A stretch of DNA of 64,000 nt from contig JAEWFF010000028.1 in assembly GCA_023388965.1 (NCBI GenBank), positions 62,001 to 126,000 of the forward strand. Direction: 5' to 3'. Numbering within the stretch: position 1 is the stretch's first letter; the number at the start of each line of letters is the position of its first letter. A model generated the notes under the pieces. It did not search any database, had not been told where the DNA came from, and saw only the letters and a list, made by a program, of their open reading frames with translations. Shown in pieces: positions 1-6,979 of this stretch. This stretch comes from Pseudomonadota bacterium. Its GTDB lineage: Bacteria; Pseudomonadota; Alphaproteobacteria; Rhizobiales; Methylopilaceae. The translations under genes were made by a program, and so were the position numbers.

Positions 1-1000
1 GATCCCAGCCGGTGAAGCTGAAGCCGCGCGTCGTCGTAATTACGGTATCGAAGCCGAGCACGTAATGCGTGACAATGCCGAGACCGACGGCGGACAGAAC
101 GCCCGTCGCGATCAGGCCCTTGTAGAGCGCGCCCATGATCGACTCGGACGCGCCGAGCCGCACGAAGAACGTGCCGACGATCGAGGTCACGATACAGATG
201 CCGCAGATCGCCAGCGGATAGAGCAGCGCGCTCGTCAGGAACGCGGAACCGGCGAAGAAGATCGAAGCCAGAACCATGGTGGCGACGACCGTCACCGCAT
301 AGGTCTCGAACAGGTCCGCCGCCATGCCCGCGCAATCGCCGACATTGTCGCCGACATTGTCGGCGATGGTGGCCGGGTTGCGCGGATCGTCTTCCGGAAT
401 GCCCGCCTCGACCTTGCCGACGAGATCGCCGCCGACATCCGCACCCTTGGTGAAGATGCCGCCGCCGAGACGCGCGAAGATGGAGATAAGCGAAGCGCCG
501 AAGCCGAGCGCGACGAGGCCGTCCACGACCACGCGGTCGCCCGGCGCATGGCCGAGCCAGCCGGTCAGAATGGCGTAATAGCCCGCGACCGACAGCAGAG
601 CGAGGCCCGCAACCAGCATGCCCGTCACCGCCCCCGCACGGAACGCGATGTCGAGCCCGGCGGCAAGGCTCTTTGTCGAAGCCTGCGCCGTCCTTACATT
701 GGCGCGCACGGAGACGTTCATGCCGATGAAACCGGCGACGCCCGACAATACCGCGCCGATGGCAAAGCCGACAGCGACGATGGGCGACAGGAGAACCGCC
801 ACGAGAATGAGGATGACGACACCGACCACGCCGATGGTGGTGTACTGACGCTTCAGATATGCGGCCGCGCCTTCCTGAATGGCGCCCGCGATTTCCTGCA
901 TCTTGCTGCTGCCGGCGGGCGCCGCCATCAGGCTCTGGGTTGTCCAGACGCCATAGACGATCGCCAGAACACCGGCGCCGAGAATTGCCCACAATGCCAT
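1..1000 (-). CDS. hppA: Membrane-bound proton-translocating pyrophosphatase, N-terminal part (gene runs off the left edge)
   Basis: H+-translocating inorganic pyrophosphatase of the inner membrane, which couples PPi hydrolysis to ion pumping. About 333 N-terminal residues are visible, starting MALWAILGAG at an ATG at 998-1000. Several hydrophobic membrane segments are present. The catalytic-loop motifs are clear: DVGGDLVGKVE, then EAGIPEDDPRNP and NVGDNVGDCAGMAADLF, which bind Mg-PPi. The residue that separates potassium-dependent from potassium-independent enzymes lies further downstream, outside the window, so the subtype cannot be read. The gene lies upstream of nothing else on its strand here; thiL ends about 145 bases away on the same strand. 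Confidence 0.95.
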   Translation of the reverse strand, partial: MALWAILGAGVLAIVYGVWTTQSLMAAPAGSSKMQEIAGAIQEGAAAYLKRQYTTIGVVGVVILILVAVLLSPIVAVGFAIGAVLSGVAGFIGMNVSVRANVRTAQASTKSLAAGLDIAFRAGAVTGMLVAGLALLSVAGYYAILTGWLGHAPGDRVVVDGLVALGFGASLISIFARLGGGIFTKGADVGGDLVGKVEAGIPEDDPRNPATIADNVGDNVGDCAGMAADLFETYAVTVVATMVLASIFFAGSAFLTSALLYPLAICGICIVTSIVGTFFVRLGASESIMGALYKGLIATGVLSAVGLGIVTHYVLGFDTVITTTRGFSFTGWD

Positions 1001-1144
1001 AGGTTGCCCTCGCGTTTCGGAGCTGAGCGCTCCACTCCCCAATTCATTCGGTTTGCTTGATTTTTTAGCCCCGACCCCGAATCCGCCGGGCGGCGCGAAG
1101 CTTGACATGTCAAGGCAAGGGCCGCAATCGGGGGCCGCAAAGGC

Positions 1145-2140
1145 TCAGAAGTGCCGGAACGCCAGTGTTTCCAATGCCATAGGCGCACCCCCGGCGAGGA
1201 CGCGTACGCCGCCCTCGAAGGCGGGAAGCATGGTGCCGATCTCGGTCACGGCAATGCCGGCCGCTTTCGCTGCCGCCTCGAATGCCGCCCGGCGGTCCGG
1301 GGCGACCGTCATCAGGATCTCGTAATCGTCGCCGCCTGTCAGGACGCTGACGCGCGCGGAGGGATCGGCCGCCACAGCCTTCGCAGCGGCCGGCGACAGC
1401 GGAACGCGGTCCGCATCCAGTTCCGCCCCGGCGTCCGAAGCGGCGCACATCCGGGCAAGATCGCCGGCAAGACCGTCCGAGACATCCATGGCCGCGGCGG
1501 CGAATTCGGCCACGAGATCGGCGGCGTCGACACGCGGCTCGGGCAGAAGATAGCGCCCGTCGAGATGGCCGGCCTCTTCCTCCGTCAGCCCCCACGTCGC
1601 TTTCAGGCCCGGCTCCTGCCGCAGCCTGAGGCCGAGCGCGGCATCGCCGATCGTGCCGGTGACATAGATGAGATGGCCCGGCTTCGCCTGCGTGCGGCGG
1701 GGCGCTCGGCCCACAGGCACGACGCCCAGCGCGGTCACTGACAGGAACATCGGTCCGGGCGTGCGCACGGTATCGCCGCCGAGCAGCGAGCAGCCGAATG
1801 CCTCCTGATCCTCCTTCAGCCCGGCGCAGAAATCCGCCAGCCAGTCGTCCGACCAGTCCGGCGTGAAGCCGATTGTCAGAAGATAGCCGGCCGGTTTCGC
1901 GCCCTTGGCGGCGAGATCGGAGAGATTGACGCGCAGCGCCTTCTTCGCGAGCAGGCGCGGCGGATCGCCCGGGAAGAAATGAACGCCCGCGACCAGCGCA
2001 TCAGTGGTCAGGACAAGCTCATGCCCCTCGGGCGGCGCATAGGTCGCGGCGTCGTCCAGCAGCCGTTCGGCGCCGGGCGCGGTGGCAAGCGGCCGGAAGA
2101 AGCGCGCGATCAGCGCATCTTCACCGGGCCGCTGCGTCAT
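1145..2140 (-). CDS. thiL: Thiamine-monophosphate kinase
   Basis: Phosphorylates thiamine monophosphate to thiamine pyrophosphate, the last step of cofactor synthesis, in the cytoplasm. At 331 residues it has the usual length for ThiL of the PurM/AIR-synthase fold. Visible motifs are the acidic DD pair at residues 29-30, TTDALVAGVHF near 45-55, NLSDLAAKGA near 72-81 and LLGGDTV near 118, which form the Mg-ATP and substrate sites. It is the last gene of the glyA-to-thiL operon and its start overlaps the nusB stop by four bases, indicating translational coupling. No TPP riboswitch was seen in front of it. Confidence 0.95.
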   Translation of the reverse strand: MTQRPGEDALIARFFRPLATAPGAERLLDDAATYAPPEGHELVLTTDALVAGVHFFPGDPPRLLAKKALRVNLSDLAAKGAKPAGYLLTIGFTPDWSDDWLADFCAGLKEDQEAFGCSLLGGDTVRTPGPMFLSVTALGVVPVGRAPRRTQAKPGHLIYVTGTIGDAALGLRLRQEPGLKATWGLTEEEAGHLDGRYLLPEPRVDAADLVAEFAAAAMDVSDGLAGDLARMCAASDAGAELDADRVPLSPAAAKAVAADPSARVSVLTGGDDYEILMTVAPDRRAAFEAAAKAAGIAVTEIGTMLPAFEGGVRVLAGGAPMALETLAFRHF

Positions 2141-2598
2141 GACGCGCTCCGGAACTCGTCGGCGCGCAAATCACGCGCGAGCGTGTCGAGCACGGCATTG
2201 GCCATGCCCGCTTCGTCCTTGTCAACGAAGGCATTGGCTACATCGACATATTCCGTAATGACGACCTTGGCGGGAATGTCCTTGCGGGCGCTCAGTTCAT
2301 AGGCCCCTGCCCGCAGCACCGCGCGCAGAATGGCCTCGATGCGCTTCAGCGGCCAGCCTTTGGCCAGCACCGCATCGATCTCGCGGTCGAGCCCGCGCTG
2401 ATCGCGCAACACGCCCTCCACGACCTCGCGGAAGAATTTCACTTCCGCCGGCTTGTAGGCATCGCCCTCGACCTCGCGGCCGAGCCAATGGCTCTCGAAT
2501 TCGGCAAAGACATCGCTGACCGGCGCGCCGGCGATATCCATCTGGTAGAGCGCCTGCACGGCGCCGAGACGGGAGGCGGATCGTTTCTCGCGCGACAC
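2137..2598 (-). CDS. nusB: Transcription antitermination factor NusB
   Basis: RNA-binding antitermination protein that pairs with NusE (S10) on boxA RNA, chiefly for rRNA transcription. It has 153 residues, as expected for the family. The N-terminal segment RLGAVQALYQMDIAG (about 10-24) is the conserved first helix of NusB, and VFVDKDEAGMANAVLD fits the conserved C-terminal helix. It follows ribH by two bases and overlaps thiL by four. The ribH-nusB pair is a widespread bacterial arrangement. Confidence 0.95.
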   Translation of the reverse strand: MSREKRSASRLGAVQALYQMDIAGAPVSDVFAEFESHWLGREVEGDAYKPAEVKFFREVVEGVLRDQRGLDREIDAVLAKGWPLKRIEAILRAVLRAGAYELSARKDIPAKVVITEYVDVANAFVDKDEAGMANAVLDTLARDLRADEFRSAS

Positions 2599-2600
2599 GC

Positions 2601-3101
2601 TCAGCCCTCCAGGCTCTGCGCAAAAGCGCGCGTCTGACGGATGACCGTCAATACGGCCTCGACCGCGCCGCCGCCCTTGTCGCCATCCTCGTTGTCCACC
2701 TTCGCGCGCTCCCAGGCCTGTTCCTCATTTTCGACCGTCAGAATGCCGTTTCCGACCGGAATGCCGCGCTTGACGGAAAGGTCCATCAGGCCGCGCGAGC
2801 TTTCATTGGCGACGATCTCGAAATGATAGGTCTCGCCCCGGATCACGGTTCCGAGCGCAACCACGCCGTCGAACGGGGCATCGTTGTCGTCGGCGATGTC
2901 CAGCGCGATGGCGGCCGTGCCGGGAATTTCCAGCGCGCCGGGCACGGTGATCCTGTTGTAGGTCGCGCCCGCGGCCTTGATGCGCTCGACCGCGCCTTTC
3001 AGAAGCTCGTCGGCCAGCGCGTCGTAGAAACGCGCTTCGACAATCAGAAGATGCGCCTTCGTCTTGACCGGCGCGGCGCTCTGGCGCGATGGGGCAGCCA
3101 T
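2601..3101 (-). CDS. ribH: 6,7-dimethyl-8-ribityllumazine synthase
   Basis: Condenses the ribityl-aminopyrimidine with dihydroxybutanone phosphate to lumazine, the penultimate step of riboflavin synthesis. It has 166 residues. Conserved substrate-binding stretches are VPGALEIP (53-60) and GVVALGTVIRGETYHFE (79-95), with catalytic His93. The roughly 15 extra residues at the N-terminus are common in alphaproteobacterial RibH. It lies between ribE and nusB in the riboflavin operon. A dispersed repeat fills the gap to ribE. Confidence 0.95.
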   Translation of the reverse strand: MAAPSRQSAAPVKTKAHLLIVEARFYDALADELLKGAVERIKAAGATYNRITVPGALEIPGTAAIALDIADDNDAPFDGVVALGTVIRGETYHFEIVANESSRGLMDLSVKRGIPVGNGILTVENEEQAWERAKVDNEDGDKGGGAVEAVLTVIRQTRAFAQSLEG

Positions 3102-3111
3102 TGGTTTTCCT

Positions 3112-3198
3112 CGTCATCCCGGACATCGCACCGCGATGAGCCGGGATCTCTCTTCATAAATACGCGATCCCGGATCGGCTTCGCCGTCCGGGATGACG
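3112..3198. repeat. Inverted pair of dispersed palindromic repeats (family C)
   Basis: The ribH-ribE gap is almost wholly made of two inverted copies of one repeat. Each begins CGTCATCCCGG, carries a different inner hairpin (ATCGC/GCGAT in one, CGGC-TTC-GCCG in the other) and closes with CCGGGATC. The outer arms also pair across the whole interval. Related copies occur near 13052, 41089 and 63480. A role in mRNA processing or attenuation inside the operon is possible but unproven. Confidence 0.7.
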
Positions 3199-3199
3199 G

Positions 3200-3817
3200 C
3201 TAATCGCCTAAACCGCCCGCCTCCGCAAGGCGCGCGGCATAACGGGCCATCAGATCGACTTCGAGATTCACCCGGTCTCCCTTCTGCCATGCGCCGAGCG
3301 TTGTGATCGCAAGCGTATGCGGGATGATGAGCACCGAAAACGTGGCGCCGCCGACCTCGTTGACGGTCAGCGACACGCCATCGAGCGCGACCGACCCCTT
3401 GGGCGCGATGAATTTCGCAAGTTCCGGCGGCGCCTCAATCGTGAAGCGCACCGCCTCGCCCATATCCTCGCGGTTCACGATGGCCGCGATGCCGTCGATA
3501 TGGCCGGCGACGAGGTGGCCGCCAAGCTCATCGCCCATTTTCAGGGCGCGTTCGAGATTGAGCTTCGTGCCGGCCGTCCAGTTCCCGGCGGTGGTGATGC
3601 TCAGGGTTTCCGGAGCGGCATCGAACGCCGCATGGGTGCGCCCGTCCGGCCCGTCCGACACGCCGGTCACGGTCAGGCAGACGCCCGAGCACGCGACCGA
3701 TGCCCCGAGCGCAAGCCCGGCGGCGTCGAAGCCATTGGCGACGACCAGCCGCACAACCGAATTGCCCGGCTCGGCGGAGACGATTTCTCCGATTTCAGTG
3801 ACTATACCCGTGAACAT
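3200..3817 (-). CDS. ribE: Riboflavin synthase, alpha subunit
   Basis: Dismutates two lumazine molecules to riboflavin. It has 205 residues and the two tandem lumazine-binding repeats of the family: the first starts MFTGIVTEIGEI, the second starts near residue 100 after GGHLVAGHIDG. The active-site segment GVCLTV of repeat one and GVSLTVNEV of repeat two are present. It is flanked by repeat elements on both sides within the operon, so the rib genes here are spaced by mobile-looking intergenic repeats rather than packed end to end. Confidence 0.95.
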   Translation of the reverse strand: MFTGIVTEIGEIVSAEPGNSVVRLVVANGFDAAGLALGASVACSGVCLTVTGVSDGPDGRTHAAFDAAPETLSITTAGNWTAGTKLNLERALKMGDELGGHLVAGHIDGIAAIVNREDMGEAVRFTIEAPPELAKFIAPKGSVALDGVSLTVNEVGGATFSVLIIPHTLAITTLGAWQKGDRVNLEVDLMARYAARLAEAGGLGD

Positions 3818-3821
3818 CGAA

Positions 3822-3923
3822 CCTCATCCTGAGGAGCGGCGAAGCCGCGTCTCAAAGGATGCGCGGCAGGCTCCGATAATCTCGCCCTTCGAGACGGCCC
3901 TTCGGGCCTCCTCAGGACGAGGA
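3822..3923. repeat. Inverted pair of dispersed palindromic repeats (family B), overlapping the end of ribD
   Basis: Two inverted copies of an element with arms CATCCTGAGGAGC and GTCTCGAAGGATG. The left copy, 3822-3861, encloses the hairpin GCGGC-GAA-GCCGC. The right copy, 3885-3923, encloses GGCCC-TTC-GGGCC and has diverged arms. The right copy contains the ribD stop codon (3912-3914), so the last codons of ribD derive from the repeat. Other copies lie near 46040, 57833, 61447 and 63341. Confidence 0.75.
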
Positions 3924-5057
3924 CAAACCCCGTTCATACAGGAACATCGTGTCGTCGCCCGCAGGCCGGCTGCCCTGAAGGTTAAGGCCCGCCTGCCCGA
4001 AAACCTGCTCGTGCGGGCCCGGCAGTCCGTCGATCGCATCCATACCCAGCGGATCGGGGCTCTGGAAAACGACCGCCGCATCGACCAGACCGGCATCGAG
4101 GAAGCTTTGCGCGAGATATGGCCCGCCTTCCACCATCAGGCGCGTAATGCCTTTTTCGCCGAGATGCCCGAGCGCGTGGGCAAGATCGATCCCTCCGCCG
4201 GACAGGCGGCTGCGGATGACCTCGATGCCGTGCGGCGCCAGAGTCCGTTCGGCATCCTCGCTCGCATTTTCCCCGGCCATGACCCAGACCGGCACGCCCC
4301 GCGCCGTCGCAACGAGCCTGGAGGCAAGCGGCAGGCGGATGGCGGAATCGAACACGACCCGGACCGGCGAGCGGTCTTCCATGCCGGCGAGACGGACGGT
4401 GAGAAGCGGGTCGTCGGCCATGACCGTGCCGATGCCGACGGCGATGGCATCGGTCCGCGAACGCATGAGATGGACCTCATCCAGCGCCTCGGGACCGGTG
4501 ATCGGCGCCGGACGGCGGCCTGCGAACCCTGCTTTGCCGTCGGATGAAAGCGCCAGTTTCAGAGTGACATGGGGGCGTTTGTTGATAATCCGGCACAGAT
4601 GCCCGGCATGGCTTCCGGCGGCCTCGTCCGCCAGCACGCCGGTCACGACCTCGATGCCGGCCTCGCGCAACATACGGTGCCCGTTGCCGCCGACCAGAGG
4701 ATTGGGGTCTTCGAGCGAGGTCACGACACGCGCGACGCCCGCCGCAATGATGGCCTCGGCGCAGGGCGGCGTACGGCCGTGATGCGAGCACGGTTCGAGG
4801 CTGACATAGAGCGTGGCGCCGCGCGCCGCCTCTCCGGCCTCGTCGAGCGCGACCCGCTCAGCGTGCGGACGGCCACCGATCCGCGTCCAGCCGCGCCCGA
4901 CGACCGCGCCGTTCCTGACGAGAATGGCGCCGACGGCCGGGTTGGGCCAGGTGCGGCCAAGCTCGCGTTCGCCAAGGCGAAGTGCGGCCAGCATGTAGCG
5001 GGCATCGTCTTCCGTCGCCGCGCCGGCCGGATGCTCCGAGGCGGCCACGGCATTCAT
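3912..5057 (-). CDS. ribD: Bifunctional diaminohydroxyphosphoribosylaminopyrimidine deaminase / 5-amino-6-uracil reductase
   Basis: Carries out the deamination and NADPH-dependent side-chain reduction steps of riboflavin synthesis. It has 381 residues. The N-terminal zinc-deaminase domain shows HAE at 65-67 and PCSHHGRTPPC at 89-99, the zinc ligands and proton shuttle. The C-terminal half (about 160-375) is a dihydrofolate-reductase-like RibD reductase domain with RPHVTLKLALSSDGK at its start. The start codon overlaps the nrdR stop in an ATGA. The final residues, ending LSSS, are encoded inside a dispersed repeat, which suggests that the original stop codon was replaced. Confidence 0.95.
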   Translation of the reverse strand: MNAVAASEHPAGAATEDDARYMLAALRLGERELGRTWPNPAVGAILVRNGAVVGRGWTRIGGRPHAERVALDEAGEAARGATLYVSLEPCSHHGRTPPCAEAIIAAGVARVVTSLEDPNPLVGGNGHRMLREAGIEVVTGVLADEAAGSHAGHLCRIINKRPHVTLKLALSSDGKAGFAGRRPAPITGPEALDEVHLMRSRTDAIAVGIGTVMADDPLLTVRLAGMEDRSPVRVVFDSAIRLPLASRLVATARGVPVWVMAGENASEDAERTLAPHGIEVIRSRLSGGGIDLAHALGHLGEKGITRLMVEGGPYLAQSFLDAGLVDAAVVFQSPDPLGMDAIDGLPGPHEQVFGQAGLNLQGSRPAGDDTMFLYERGLSSS

Positions 5058-5524
5058 TGCTTCAGGATCGTATTTTCATTCGCAAGTTCGGCGATGGCGG
5101 CCTCGAAATCGCGCGCCTCGCGGAAATTGCGGTAGACCGACGCGAAGCGCACATACGCCACGTCGTCCACGGCCTTCAGCTCTTCCATCACATATTCGCC
5201 GATGATGGCGCTCTGCACTTCCGGCTCGCCCAGCCCTTCGAGGCGGCGCACGACGCGGCTGGCGATCTCGCCGATCTGCTCGGCCGCGACCGGGCGCTTG
5301 CGCAGCGCGATCTCGATGGAGCGTTCGAGCTTGTCGCGCTCGAACGGGATGCGGCGGCCCGAGCGCTTGACCACGATAAGCTCGCGCAACTGCACGCGCT
5401 CGAACGTGGTGAAGCGGCGCCCGCAGGCCGAACAGACGCGGCGGCGGCGGATCGCGGTTTCATCCTCGGTCGGCCGCGAATCCTTCACCTGCGTGTCGAG
5501 ACTGCTGCAATACGGACACCGCAT
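5054..5524 (-). CDS. nrdR: Transcriptional repressor NrdR
   Basis: ATP/dATP-sensing repressor of ribonucleotide reductase genes. It has 156 residues. A zinc ribbon is formed by Cys3, Cys6, Cys31 and Cys34, and an ATP-cone domain occupies about 49-139, beginning VKRSGRRIPFERDKL. Position between glyA and ribD is the usual one in alphaproteobacteria. It overlaps ribD by four bases and lies 18 bases after glyA. No nrd gene is in the window, so its targets are elsewhere. Confidence 0.96.
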   Translation of the reverse strand: MRCPYCSSLDTQVKDSRPTEDETAIRRRRVCSACGRRFTTFERVQLRELIVVKRSGRRIPFERDKLERSIEIALRKRPVAAEQIGEIASRVVRRLEGLGEPEVQSAIIGEYVMEELKAVDDVAYVRFASVYRNFREARDFEAAIAELANENTILKQ

Positions 5525-5542
5525 AGATGGTCCCTTTGCGCG

Positions 5543-6853
5543 TCACTGCTTCGGATAGATCGGGAAGCGCGAAAGAAGCTGCCTGGCCTGCTCGCGGACC
5601 TTGCCTTCGACAAGGCTGTCTTCCTCGACACCCTTCTGCGACAGCACGCCCAGCACTTCGGCGATCATGTCGCCGACTTCCTGGAACTCCGCGACGCCGA
5701 AGCCGCGCGTCGTGCAGGCCGGCGTGCCGAGCCGGATGCCCGACGAAACCATCGGCTTTTCAGGATCGAACGGAATGCCGTTCTTGTTGGTCGTGATATT
5801 GGCGCGGCCGAGCGCAATCTCGGACACCTTGCCCGTCAGTTTTTTCGGCCGCAGATCGACCAGAGCGAGATGCGAATCCGTGCCGCCCGACACGATGTCG
5901 AAGCCGTGGCCCTTCAGGTTTTCCGCCAGCGCGCGGGCGTTCTCGATCACGTTCTTTGCGTAGATCTTGAACTCCGGCCGCAGCGCCTCGCCAAGCGCCA
6001 CTGCCTTTGCGGCGATGACATGCATCAGCGGGCCGCCCTGCTGGCCGGGGAAGACAGCGGAATTGATCTTCTTCGCCAGATCCTCGTCATTGGTCAGAAT
6101 CAGGCCGCCGCGCGGGCCGCGCAATGTCTTGTGCGTCGTAGTCGAGACCACGTCGGCATATTCGACCGGATTGGGATGCTGGCCGCCGGCGACGAGGCCC
6201 GCGAAATGGGCCATGTCGACGAACAGTTTCGCGCCGGTCGCGTCCGCGATCTCGCGGAAGCGCTTGAAATCGGGATGGCGCGAATAGGCTGAATGGCCGG
6301 CGATGATGACCTTCGGCTTGTGCTCGTGCGCGAGGCGCTCGACCTCGTCGTAATCGATGAGATGCGTTTCGCGGTCCACGCTGTAGGCGATCGGCCTGAA
6401 CCATTTGCCGGACACCGTGACCGGCGAGCCGTGGGTCAGGTGCCCGCCCGCGGCAAGGTTCAGCCCGAGGAAGCTGTCGCCCGGCTGCATCAGCGCCATG
6501 AACACCGCGCCATTGGCCTGCGCGCCCGAATGGGGCTGCACATTGGCGAATTTGGCGTTGAACAGTTTCTTCGCGCGGTCGATGGCGAGCTGCTCGACCA
6601 CATCGACATACTGGCAGCCGCCATAATAGCGGCGGCCCGGATAGCCTTCCGCGTATTTGTTGGTCAGCACCGTGCCCTGCGCCTCAAGCACCGCCTGCGA
6701 GACGATGTTTTCGGAGGCGATCAGCTCGATCTCCTCACGCTGGCGGCGGACTTCGTTCTTCACCTGGGTGAAGATTTCGGGATCGGCATCCTGGAGGGAG
6801 GCCGAAAAGAAGCCATCGACGCCCGTCACGGCGCCGGAACTGGTCGCGGTCAT
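5543..6853 (-). CDS. glyA: Serine hydroxymethyltransferase
   Basis: PLP enzyme interconverting serine and glycine with tetrahydrofolate, the main source of one-carbon units. I place the start at the ATG at 6851-6853 (MTATSSGAV), because AGGAG lies about seven bases upstream; a longer reading from 6889 adds 12 residues without such a site. That gives 436 residues, normal for the family. The PLP lysine is Lys242 in STTTHKTLRGPRGG, and the substrate loop SGAQANGAVF is present. First gene of the glyA-nrdR-rib-nusB-thiL operon. Confidence 0.95.
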   Translation of the reverse strand: MTATSSGAVTGVDGFFSASLQDADPEIFTQVKNEVRRQREEIELIASENIVSQAVLEAQGTVLTNKYAEGYPGRRYYGGCQYVDVVEQLAIDRAKKLFNAKFANVQPHSGAQANGAVFMALMQPGDSFLGLNLAAGGHLTHGSPVTVSGKWFRPIAYSVDRETHLIDYDEVERLAHEHKPKVIIAGHSAYSRHPDFKRFREIADATGAKLFVDMAHFAGLVAGGQHPNPVEYADVVSTTTHKTLRGPRGGLILTNDEDLAKKINSAVFPGQQGGPLMHVIAAKAVALGEALRPEFKIYAKNVIENARALAENLKGHGFDIVSGGTDSHLALVDLRPKKLTGKVSEIALGRANITTNKNGIPFDPEKPMVSSGIRLGTPACTTRGFGVAEFQEVGDMIAEVLGVLSQKGVEEDSLVEGKVREQARQLLSRFPIYPKQ

Positions 6854-6885
6854 AAGAAAACTCCTGGCCGGCGACGGAAATAGCC

Positions 6886-6909
6886 CCACCCGGCATTCAA
6901 GCCGGGTGG
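6886..6909 (-). terminator. Possible terminator hairpin after the HasR-like receptor gene
   Basis: A perfect 9-bp stem CCACCCGGC/GCCGGGTGG with a six-base loop lies between the receptor gene and glyA. Only a weak T-rich stretch follows on the minus strand, so termination is plausible but not certain. It also sits in the glyA leader. Confidence 0.4.
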
Positions 6910-6979
6910 ATTACCATATCGGGTAGGTCCGGGCAAAGGGAGATACGAGGGATGCGGCGCTTTCGGAGCCGCTCGTCGG

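Noticed and set aside
2141..6889. FMN or TPP riboswitch in the riboflavin/thiamine operon
   Set aside because: The intergenic gaps contain only short spacers or palindromic repeats; no conserved aptamer cores were seen.
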